A DNA stretch of 7,269 nucleotides from Gemmatimonadota bacterium. Its GTDB lineage: Bacteria; Gemmatimonadota; Gemmatimonadetes; Longimicrobiales; Longimicrobiaceae. The stretch covers positions 1-7,269 of the forward strand of contig JAFAYN010000594.1 of the NCBI GenBank assembly GCA_019240375.1, given 5' to 3'. Positions 1 to 6,076 of this stretch are shown in pieces. Under the pieces are notes generated by a model. That model worked only from the letters and a program-made list of their open reading frames with translations, did not search any database and had not been told where the DNA came from. Position 1 is the stretch's first letter; each line of letters begins with the position of its first letter. A program made the position numbers and the translations under genes.

Positions 1-1233
1 CTGGAGCACCTTTCCGACTTCCTGCTCCAGAGCGGCTTCGCCGGTGGCCCCTACTACCATCCATACTGGGGAGAGTTCGGCGAGGACGAGGGGGACCGCT
101 CCATGGACGCCCTCCGCGAGGCGCTGCTGCGCGCCCTGCTGGAGAGCGGACAGCTCACCCCGGAGATGGTAGCGGAGCTGCGCGGCGAGGGACAGGGGGA
201 CGAGGCGGTGCGGCAGGAGATCGCCGAGCTGCTGGACCGGCTGGTGGAGCGGATGGTGGAGGAGGGCTACCTCAAGCTCTCCGGCCCGCCGGAAGGGGCG
301 GGGCAGAGCCCGCCGCAGGCGGGGAAGGGGAAGATCGACGAGGCGCGCTCGGCGGCGCAGCAGGTGGAGTTCTCCCTGACCGAGAAGGGGATCGACTTCC
401 TGGGGTACCGCACCCTGCGCGGGCTCCTGGGCGCCATGGGGAAGTCCAGCTTCGGCTCGCACGACACCCCTCACCTGGCGACGGGGGTGGAGGCGGAGGC
501 CGCCAGCCGGCCGTACGAGTTCGGCGACACCCTGAACCTGGACATCCCGGCCACCCTCAAGAGCGCGCTGGCGCACGACGGGCTCCGCGACGACGGGAGC
601 ATCGACCTGGACTACGGCGACCTGCACGTGCACCAGTCCGAGTACCGGTCGAGCTGCGCCACGGTGCTGATGCTGGACACCAGCCACTCGATGATCCTGT
701 ACGGCGAGGACCGCTTCACGCCCGCCAAGAAGGTGGCGCTCGCCCTGACGCACCTGATCCGCACCCAGTTCCCCGGCGACACCCTGCGGGTGGTGACCTT
801 CGGCGACCGCGCCGAGGAGATCCCGCTCTCCCGGCTGACGCACGCCCAGGTGGGGCCGTACCACACCAACACCGCCGAGGGGCTGAAGCTGGCGCGCAAG
901 CTCCTCCTGGCGCAGAACAAGGACATGCGGCAGATCGTGATGATCACCGACGGGAAGCCGTCGGCCGTCACCATGCCGGATGGGCGCGTCTACAAGAACT
1001 CGATGGGGCTGGACGCCTTCGTGCTGCGCGAGACCTTCCACGAGGTGGCCGCCTGCCGCAAGTCGGGGATCCTGATCAACACCTTCATGCTGGCCCGCGA
1101 CCCGTACCTGGTCGGGTTCGTGAACAAGGTGTCGGAGATCGCCCGCGGCAAGGCGTACTTCACCACCACGATGACCCTGGGGCAGTACATCATGAAGGAC
1201 TTCCTCCGCCGGAAGACGCGGAGGGCGGGGTAG
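1..1233 (+). CDS. VWA-domain protein with intact MIDAS, 5'-truncated by the window edge
   Basis: The reading frame is open from base 1, so the gene starts before the window and the internal ATG at 103 is probably not its start. The visible 410 residues begin with a Leu/Phe-rich stretch running into an acidic segment. A helical, charged region follows (about 35-110), then a block reading [21 protein letters not shown] and a conserved region ending [10 protein letters not shown]. The VWA domain fills about residues 218-400. All three MIDAS elements are present: DTSHS at 226-230, HTNTAEGL with the likely Thr at 289, and TDGKP with Asp at 317. This points to a metal-dependent protein-interaction domain. 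The layout matches the bacterial VWA family (Rv0959-like) usually encoded beside a MoxR/magnesium-chelatase-like AAA+ ATPase; that partner is not visible and would be expected upstream. There is no signal peptide or membrane segment in the visible part, so it is probably cytosolic. The biochemical role of the family is not settled. The family call is firm; the function is not. Confidence 0.9.
   Translation: MEHLSDFLLQSGFAGGPYYHPYWGEFGEDEGDRSMDALREALLRALLESGQLTPEMVAELRGEGQGDEAVRQEIAELLDRLVERMVEEGYLKLSGPPEGAGQSPPQAGKGKIDEARSAAQQVEFSLTEKGIDFLGYRTLRGLLGAMGKSSFGSHDTPHLATGVEAEAASRPYEFGDTLNLDIPATLKSALAHDGLRDDGSIDLDYGDLHVHQSEYRSSCATVLMLDTSHSMILYGEDRFTPAKKVALALTHLIRTQFPGDTLRVVTFGDRAEEIPLSRLTHAQVGPYHTNTAEGLKLARKLLLAQNKDMRQIVMITDGKPSAVTMPDGRVYKNSMGLDAFVLRETFHEVAACRKSGILINTFMLARDPYLVGFVNKVSEIARGKAYFTTTMTLGQYIMKDFLRRKTRRAG
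1220..1225 (+). promoter_or_regulatory. Shine-Dalgarno sequence for the TTG start of the histidine kinase
   Basis: GGAGGG lies 11 nt before the TTG at 1237, inside the last codons of the VWA gene. It supports TTG as the kinase start. There is no in-frame ATG or GTG between the upstream stop (1231-1233) and this TTG. The next in-frame GTG would remove part of the first membrane helix. Confidence 0.55.
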
Positions 1234-1236
1234 CGC

Positions 1237-4200
1237 TTGAGTGAACGCGCCGGACTTCGGGGGCGGCTGCTCCGCTACCACTGGGGCGCCGGCGCCCTGC
1301 TGGGCGTGGCGGGCTATCTCCTCAACCTCCACCCCGTGGCCCTGTCCCCGGGGACGGAGCTGGTCTTCGGCGGCGTGGCGTACCTGCTCGCCGCCATCGC
1401 GCTGGGCCCCGGCCCCGGGCTGCTGGCGGCCGGGATCGCCTCGTCCCGCATCCTCTGGCTCTGGCACCACCCCTATGCCTGGCTGATCTTCACCGCCGAG
1501 GCGGCCGTGGTGGGGTACCTCACCCACCGCTGGGAGCGCCGCGCGCTGGTCGCCGACCTCCTGTACTGGATCGTCGTGGGGGTCCCCCTCCTCTTCCTCA
1601 CCTACTACCTGCTGCTGGGCGTGCACGGGAGCACGGCCGCGGTCCTCTTCCTCAAGCAGCCGTTCAACGGACTGATCGACACCCTGGCCGCGGAAGCGCT
1701 CTTCCTGGTCCCCGGGGTGCGGCGGCTCCTGCGGGCCCAGGGTCCGCCCCGGCTCCGCTCCGCGCTGGCGGTGGTGGTCACCCTCACCGCCGTCACCCCC
1801 ACCCTGGTGTTCGGGGTGTGGTCGGGGCGCCAGGAGTGGGACCGCAACGTGGAGAACGCCCGCGAGCGCCTGTCGCTATTCGCGGAGTCGTACGCCGGCG
1901 GCCTGGGGCAGTACGTCGCGCTCCACCAGCGGGCGGTGAGCACCCTGGCGCTGGCCGCCCAGCAGCGGGGGACCTTCGACCCGCAGCAGCTCCAGCGGCT
2001 GCTGGCGGCGGAGCACGGCCAGTTCCCCGGTCTGGCGAACATGTACGCCGCCGACTCCCGCGCGGTCACCGTGGCGTTCGACCCGCCGGTCAGCCGGCAG
2101 GGAAGGCCGCTGGTGGGGCTGGACTTCAGCGACCGCCCGTACTACCGGCTGCTGCGGCGCACCCGGCGCGCCGTGCTGTCCGACGTGTTCGCGGGACGGG
2201 GCGGGCTCAACGAGCCGGTGGTGGTGATCGCCTACCCGATCGTCCTGGCCGACACGCTGGCCGGGTACGTGGTGGGCGCGCTCGACCTGAAGCGGCTCCC
2301 CGGCCCGGTCCCGGCGCCCGGCACGGAAGAGCGGCTGCGCGTAGCCGACTCGCTGGGGACGCTGGTCTTCGACAGCCGGAACCGCTACCGCGACGGTGAG
2401 CGCCCCCGGAGCGTCCGCGACTCCCTTGCCTTCGCGGCGGTCCGCGCCCTGGGCGAGTCGGGGGGGACCACCAGCTACCAGCCGGACGACCGGGAGACCC
2501 CGGCCGCCGCCGTGGCCGACCAGCAGCTCGCCGGGGTGGTGCGCATCCCCTCACTGGGGTGGTGGGTGTGGGTGGAGCAGCCCTTCGCCGAGATCCAGGG
2601 GTTCGTGGCCGAGGCGTACGTGCGCCTCCTCGCCCTGCTGATCGCGGTGACCCTAATCACCCTGGGGATCAGCGACGTCCTGGCGCTGTACCTGGCCCGT
2701 CCGCTGCTGCGCCTGCGCGAGGTGGCCTCCGCGCTGGGAGAGGGGAACCTGCGCGCCCGCGTCGGCGCCCTCCCCTCCGCGGCGCCCATGGAGATCGCGG
2801 AGCTGGGGCGCGGCTTCGATGAGATGGCCGCCTCGCTGGCCGGGCGCACCGAGGAGCTGGAGGAGCTGGGGGAGATCGCCCGCTCGCTCGCCTCCACCCT
2901 GGACACCGAGGAGCTGCTGCGCCGGATCACCGACGCCGCGGTGCGCCTGGTGCGGCCGGACGGGTGCGGGATCGCCCTGCTGCGCCCGGGGCGGCAGACG
3001 CTCCGCGCCGCCGACTACACGCTGGGGCTCCTGGCCCCGGTGGCGCGGAGGGAGATCCCCGCCGAGGGGTCGCTGATCGGGTGGGTGGTGCGGGAGGCTA
3101 CCCCGGTCCTCCTCCTCGACGCGGCCCGGGACGAGCGCGTGCAGCCTTCGTACATCGACGCGGAGCGGGTCGCCTCGGTGATCTGCGCTCCCCTGGTGGG
3201 GCGCTCCGGCCCGCTGGGGACGCTGACCGCCGTCCGCTCGCGCTCCACCCCCCACCCCTTTTCCGAGGCCGACCTCCGCCTGCTGGAGCGGCTGGCCCGC
3301 CACGCCGCGGTCGCGGTGGAGAACGCGCACCTGGTGGCCGCCGAGCGCCGCCGGGCGCGCGAGAGCGAGGCCATTCGCGTGGTGGCGCGCACGGTGTCGG
3401 CGGCGCAGGGGCTGCGGGAGACGCTGGCGGTGATCGTCCGCGAGACGGCGCGCATCGTCCGCTCCGAGGCGTGCACCGTGGCGCTGGTCCGCGGGGGCGC
3501 GGAAGGAGAGCCGGAGCTGGAGGTGGTCGCCGCCTACGGGGCGAGCGGGACCCCGCTGGGGACGGTGCTCCCGGTGGAGGGGCGGCTGCTGGAATCCTCG
3601 GTCGGCCACGCGGAAACCACCCTGGAGGACCGGGACGGTTTCGTGGCGTCGGTCCCGCTGCGGGTGGGGGAGGAGACGCTGGGGGTGCTCACCGCCATCC
3701 GCCGCGACGACCACTTCGGCTCCACCGACGCCGCACTCCTTTCCGCCTTCGCCGACCACGCCGCCATCGCCCTGCGCAACGCGCGGCTCCTGGAAGCGGC
3801 GCAGGAGGCGTCGCGCGCCAAGTCGGACTTCATCGCCACCATGAGCCACGAGCTGCGCACCCCGCTCAACGCGGTGCTGGGGCACCTGGAGCTGCTGGAG
3901 ATGGGGATCCACGGCGACATCACCGACGCGCAGCGGGAAGCGCTGGGGCGGATCGGGGCGGCGTCGCGCCACCTGCGCGGGCTGATCGAGGAGGTGCTCT
4001 CCTTCGCGCGGCTGGAGGCGGGGCGGGTGGAGGTCCACGTGGCGGAGACCGACGTGTACGCCCTCGCCGAGGAGGTGGCCGCGGTGATCGAGCCGCTGGC
4101 GCGCGAAAAGCGGCTCGGCTTCGAGATCGAGCGCGGCGGGGCGCTCTGTCCCGTCCCCACCGACGCCGACAAGGTGCGGCAGATCCTGATCAACCTGGCC

Positions 4201-4563
4201 GGGAACGCCGTCAAGTTCACCGACCGGGGCGAGGTCCGCATTCGGGTGGAGGCGCGCGGCGACAAGGTGGTGCTCGCCGTGGCCGACACCGGGCCGGGGA
4301 TCGAGGCCGCGGACCGGGAGCGGCTCTTCCGCCCCTTCGAGCAGCTGGAAAGCGGCTTTTCCCGGGCGCACGGAGGGACCGGGCTGGGGCTGTACCTGTC
4401 GGGGCGGTACGCCGCGCTGATCGGCGGGCGGATCGAGCTGAGTAGCGAGCCGGGGCGGGGGAGCACCTTCGCGCTCGTCCTCCCCGCCCGCGGCCCGGAG
4501 CTCCCCACGGCGGATGGGACGGAAAAGGGGGAGCCCGCGCCGTCCGGCGCGGGCTCCCCCTGA
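1237..4563 (+). CDS. Membrane sensor histidine kinase (polytopic N-terminus, dCache, HAMP, two GAF, HisKA, HATPase)
   Basis: This is a 1108-residue sensor kinase expected in the inner membrane. Residues ~15-165 hold several hydrophobic helices of a polytopic domain I cannot name with certainty. A helix at ~175-195 leads into an extracytoplasmic region (~196-460) with dCache-like features, notably DFSDRPYYRLL at 296-306 and the later GYVVGALDLKRL. Another helix (~461-487) precedes HAMP (~488-540). GAF domains follow at ~545-700 and ~712-850. HisKA carries SHELRTPLN with phosphoacceptor His871. The ATPase shows the N box (NLAGNAVKF, Asn990), DTGPGI (1017-1022), RPFEQ and GGTGLGL (1046-1052). 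All catalytic motifs look intact, so autophosphorylation is expected. There is no receiver domain, and no response regulator lies in the window. The start is TTG, 3 nt after the VWA stop, so cotranscription is likely. The dCache would sense a periplasmic ligand and the GAFs a cytosolic signal; the ligands are unknown. The last 12 codons overlap a terminator-like hairpin. Confidence 0.95.
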   Translation: MSERAGLRGRLLRYHWGAGALLGVAGYLLNLHPVALSPGTELVFGGVAYLLAAIALGPGPGLLAAGIASSRILWLWHHPYAWLIFTAEAAVVGYLTHRWERRALVADLLYWIVVGVPLLFLTYYLLLGVHGSTAAVLFLKQPFNGLIDTLAAEALFLVPGVRRLLRAQGPPRLRSALAVVVTLTAVTPTLVFGVWSGRQEWDRNVENARERLSLFAESYAGGLGQYVALHQRAVSTLALAAQQRGTFDPQQLQRLLAAEHGQFPGLANMYAADSRAVTVAFDPPVSRQGRPLVGLDFSDRPYYRLLRRTRRAVLSDVFAGRGGLNEPVVVIAYPIVLADTLAGYVVGALDLKRLPGPVPAPGTEERLRVADSLGTLVFDSRNRYRDGERPRSVRDSLAFAAVRALGESGGTTSYQPDDRETPAAAVADQQLAGVVRIPSLGWWVWVEQPFAEIQGFVAEAYVRLLALLIAVTLITLGISDVLALYLARPLLRLREVASALGEGNLRARVGALPSAAPMEIAELGRGFDEMAASLAGRTEELEELGEIARSLASTLDTEELLRRITDAAVRLVRPDGCGIALLRPGRQTLRAADYTLGLLAPVARREIPAEGSLIGWVVREATPVLLLDAARDERVQPSYIDAERVASVICAPLVGRSGPLGTLTAVRSRSTPHPFSEADLRLLERLARHAAVAVENAHLVAAERRRARESEAIRVVARTVSAAQGLRETLAVIVRETARIVRSEACTVALVRGGAEGEPELEVVAAYGASGTPLGTVLPVEGRLLESSVGHAETTLEDRDGFVASVPLRVGEETLGVLTAIRRDDHFGSTDAALLSAFADHAAIALRNARLLEAAQEASRAKSDFIATMSHELRTPLNAVLGHLELLEMGIHGDITDAQREALGRIGAASRHLRGLIEEVLSFARLEAGRVEVHVAETDVYALAEEVAAVIEPLAREKRLGFEIERGGALCPVPTDADKVRQILINLAGNAVKFTDRGEVRIRVEARGDKVVLAVADTGPGIEAADRERLFRPFEQLESGFSRAHGGTGLGLYLSGRYAALIGGRIELSSEPGRGSTFALVLPARGPELPTADGTEKGEPAPSGAGSP
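4523..4560 (-). terminator. Intrinsic terminator of nfuA, embedded in the kinase 3' coding end
   Basis: The arms GGGGGAGCCCGCGCC (4527-4541) and GGCGCGGGCTCCCCC (4546-4560) form a perfect 15-bp stem with a 4-nt loop. Read on the minus strand the stem is followed by TTTT (4526-4523), the classic layout of a Rho-independent terminator. It lies 28 nt past the nfuA stop codon. On the plus strand the hairpin is followed by TGAAGC with no T-run, so its main direction is minus. It could still slow or stabilise the 3' end of the kinase mRNA. The whole element is coding for the kinase (residues 1097-1108). Confidence 0.8.
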
Positions 4564-4588
4564 AGCTGGACGCGGGCCGCCCGGCGGC

Positions 4589-5197
4589 TCAGAAGTACGG
4601 GGTGGCGCCGGCCGCGTGGTCGGTGACGTCCACGATCTCCCCCACTTCGGGGATCTCCTCCCGCAGCGTCCGCTCGATCCCCTGGCGCAGGGTGGCCGCC
4701 GAGGCGGCGCACCCCTGGCACCCGCCGCTCATCCGGATGTAGACGGTGTCGTCCTCCACGTCCACCAGCTCCACCGCCCCTCCGTGCGAGGTGATGCGCG
4801 GGTTGACCATCTCGTCGAACACCTCCTGCACCCGCTCGGCCAGCGGCCCGGAGACCGCGGGCGCGCTCCCCGCCGGACGGGACGGCGCGCGGGGGGCCTC
4901 CGGGGTGCGGACGCGGAACCCGCTGTTCCCCTCGTCCTGCACCCAGTCGATGTTGGCGCCGCTCAGCAGGTTGGAGGTGTCCAGGTTGAGGAGCACCCGG
5001 ATCCCGTCCACGTTGATGGCGATCTCCGTCTTTTCCTTGTCTTCCCGCTCCACCAGCGAAATCACGTATGCGCGCTGCAGGGGGCTGCGCGCGTCGGTCG
5101 CGGGGTCCAGGGCGATGCGGAGCGCCGGGTCGCGGACCACCTCCGCGTCCACCAGCGTCTGGATCTTCGCCCGTGCGTCCTGCGAGATCTGGATCAT
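4589..5197 (-). CDS. nfuA: NfuA-type Fe-S cluster carrier protein
   Basis: This 202-residue cytosolic protein has two parts. Residues 1-~96 (MIQISQDARAKI...) resemble the degenerate A-type (HesB/IscA-like) domain of NfuA and contain no cysteine, so that domain cannot itself hold a cluster. A Pro/Ala-rich linker (~97-117) leads to the NifU C-terminal domain (~118-190), with NPRITSHGGAVELVDV and the cluster-binding CxxC in GGCQGCAAS, Cys160 and Cys163. The end, DVTDHAAGATPYF, resembles the end of E. coli NfuA. Length is close to the 191 residues of that protein. Known NfuA proteins bridge a [4Fe-4S] cluster between two monomers and pass it to apo-proteins. I chose the ATG at 5197 because family members begin with MIxIS. 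An in-frame ATG at 5230 would add 11 residues that do not look like family sequence. The Shine-Dalgarno is weak (AGG about 10 nt upstream). The gene has its own 152-nt leader after the upstream terminator, so it is probably transcribed alone. Confidence 0.9.
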   Translation of the reverse strand: MIQISQDARAKIQTLVDAEVVRDPALRIALDPATDARSPLQRAYVISLVEREDKEKTEIAINVDGIRVLLNLDTSNLLSGANIDWVQDEGNSGFRVRTPEAPRAPSRPAGSAPAVSGPLAERVQEVFDEMVNPRITSHGGAVELVDVEDDTVYIRMSGGCQGCAASAATLRQGIERTLREEIPEVGEIVDVTDHAAGATPYF

Positions 5198-5292
5198 CGT
5201 AATGCTGCCTGAAAGGGTTCCCCGCTCCATACCCCCTGTCCGGCGGGGGGTTCTGCGAGCGGGCACTCCCGAAAGTTGACGCGGCGGGGCGG
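5198..5292 (-). promoter_or_regulatory. Leader region of nfuA with a possible stem-loop
   Basis: Between the terminator of the upstream gene and nfuA is a stretch that must hold the nfuA promoter if that terminator works. I see no convincing -35/-10 pair. ACCCCC (5231-5236) and GGGGGT (5246-5251) can form a 6-bp GC-rich stem with a 9-nt loop, about 34 nt before the chosen start codon. Whether it affects expression is unknown, and G/C runs of this length are common in DNA of this composition. Confidence 0.3.
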
Positions 5293-5323
5293 AAAACGAA
5301 AGAGCCTCCCGCGGGAGGCTCTT
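5293..5323 (-). terminator. Intrinsic terminator after the small exported protein gene
   Basis: A perfect 24-nt inverted repeat spans 5300-5323, with arms AAGAGCCTCCCG and CGGGAGGCTCTT. Allowing a 4-nt loop it folds into a 10-bp stem. Read on the minus strand it is followed by a T-rich tail (TTCGTTTT, 5300-5293 region). It sits 26 nt beyond the stop codon at 5350. This separates the upstream transcript from nfuA. Confidence 0.85.
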
Positions 5324-5349
5324 CCGGATGCGTGGGGCGGCGGCGCGGG

Positions 5350-5973
5350 CTACGGCTTCCCCGGCCGGTGCTTGTGGCCGTTGTCCGCGCTCCCGACCTT
5401 GGGGCTCGCCGCCGCGGGGCGCTCGGAGGCGGGCGTGTTGTTGTTCTGGGCCAGCTTGGGCCCGGCCGGGTTCAGCGCGTTGTTCGCCTGGCCGGGGAGG
5501 CTGCGGAGCGATTCCGGGTTGGCGAGCGCCAGGCGCACCCGCTGCAGGGCGCGGTCGGCGGCCTCTCCCTGCTGCACCAGCTGCGTCAGCACCGCGATGG
5601 CGACCGCCCGGCGGTCGGCCGGGGCCGCCTGGGTGAGTGAGGCCAGCGCCTCGCCGCTCACCCCCGCCGCGAGTGCGTCCGCCCCCACCGACAGGTCGGC
5701 GGCGCTGACGGTGCGCCCCGCGCCGGCCATGGCTCCGCGGGCGCGGATCAGCAGGGCGAGCCGCGCCTCGACCGCGGCGGCGATCCGGTCCGCCGGGACG
5801 CCCTTGGCCTCGCCCTCCGCCACCTTGGAATCGAGCAGGGCCACCGGGACGCCCGCGCCGGACGCCTGCCGCCGCGCGGCCTCGATCCGCTGCGCGGCCC
5901 TCCCCGGATCCTGCGCGCCCAGGGAGGGCGGCAGGGCCAGGAGGAGAGCCGCGAGGAGCAGGATCCGCTTCAT
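5350..5973 (-). CDS. Small exported Ala-rich protein of unknown function
   Basis: This is a 207-residue protein I do not recognise as a named family. It starts with a clear Sec signal peptide: MKR, a Leu/Ala-rich core, then PPSLGA with likely cleavage after Ala20, just before QDP. There is no lipobox cysteine; the protein has no Cys at all. Residues ~25-155 are Ala-rich and look mostly helical, with repeated R/E/Q-containing segments such as GRAAQRIEAARRQ, AAVEARLALLIRARG and LTQLVQQGEAADRALQRVRLAL. The last ~50 residues are low-complexity, rich in Asn, Pro, Ala and Lys (ANNALNPAGPKLAQNNN), ending in the basic GHKHRPGKP, and are probably disordered. The start is supported by AAGGA at 5987-5983, 9 nt upstream. 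The upstream barrel gene is 103 nt away on the same strand with no strong terminator between, so they may share a transcript. A periplasmic or cell-surface location is inferred only from the signal peptide. It is a real gene judging by start site, signal peptide and its own terminator. Confidence 0.8.
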   Translation of the reverse strand: MKRILLLAALLLALPPSLGAQDPGRAAQRIEAARRQASGAGVPVALLDSKVAEGEAKGVPADRIAAAVEARLALLIRARGAMAGAGRTVSAADLSVGADALAAGVSGEALASLTQAAPADRRAVAIAVLTQLVQQGEAADRALQRVRLALANPESLRSLPGQANNALNPAGPKLAQNNNTPASERPAAASPKVGSADNGHKHRPGKP

Positions 5974-6003
5974 TGCACCAGTTCCTTCGACAGATCGGGG
6001 AAC

Positions 6004-6020
6004 GGCTCCACCATGGAGCC
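6004..6020 (-). other. Short hairpin between the barrel gene and the small exported protein gene
   Basis: GGCTCCA (6004-6010) and TGGAGCC (6014-6020) form a perfect 7-bp stem with a 3-nt loop in the 103-nt gap. No T-run follows on the minus strand, so it is not a typical intrinsic terminator. It lies about 16 nt upstream of the Shine-Dalgarno of the downstream gene. It could be an RNA processing or stability element, or chance. Nothing else recognisable was seen in this gap. Confidence 0.35.
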
Positions 6021-6076
6021 CTGCAGATCAGACGAGCCACGTGCCGGCCGCGTCACAACCGGCCATTTCGTTGCGG

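Noticed and set aside
103..1233. ATG at 103 as the start of the VWA gene
   Set aside because: The frame is open to base 1 with protein-like sequence ([14 protein letters not shown]) that appears continuous with the family N-terminus, so the gene is taken as truncated by the window edge.
2653..4371. Long 572-codon open frame on the minus strand, antisense to the kinase
   Set aside because: The translation is low-complexity, rich in Arg, His, Pro and Gly, with no recognisable domain. It is what a GC-rich coding strand produces in its opposite frame, and the plus-strand gene there has clear domain motifs.
2964..4445. 493-codon plus-strand open frame overlapping the kinase in another frame
   Set aside because: It is almost entirely Arg/Gly/Ala/Pro. 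It lies inside the kinase GAF, HisKA and ATPase region, whose conserved motifs establish the real frame.
4612..5279. Plus-strand open frames across nfuA
   Set aside because: No domain is recognisable in them, whereas the minus strand encodes a complete NfuA with CxxC and the family C-terminus.
5275..5300. TTGAC-like sequence on the plus strand near 5275 as a promoter
   Set aside because: No suitable -10 follows at proper spacing and no plus-strand gene starts downstream.
5198..6040. Extension of the nfuA frame upstream to 6040, giving a 483-residue protein
   Set aside because: The extra part runs through the terminator and overlaps the small exported protein gene in another frame, and its sequence is Gly/Arg/Ala-rich. 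NfuA family members begin at MIxIS, which matches the ATG at 5197.
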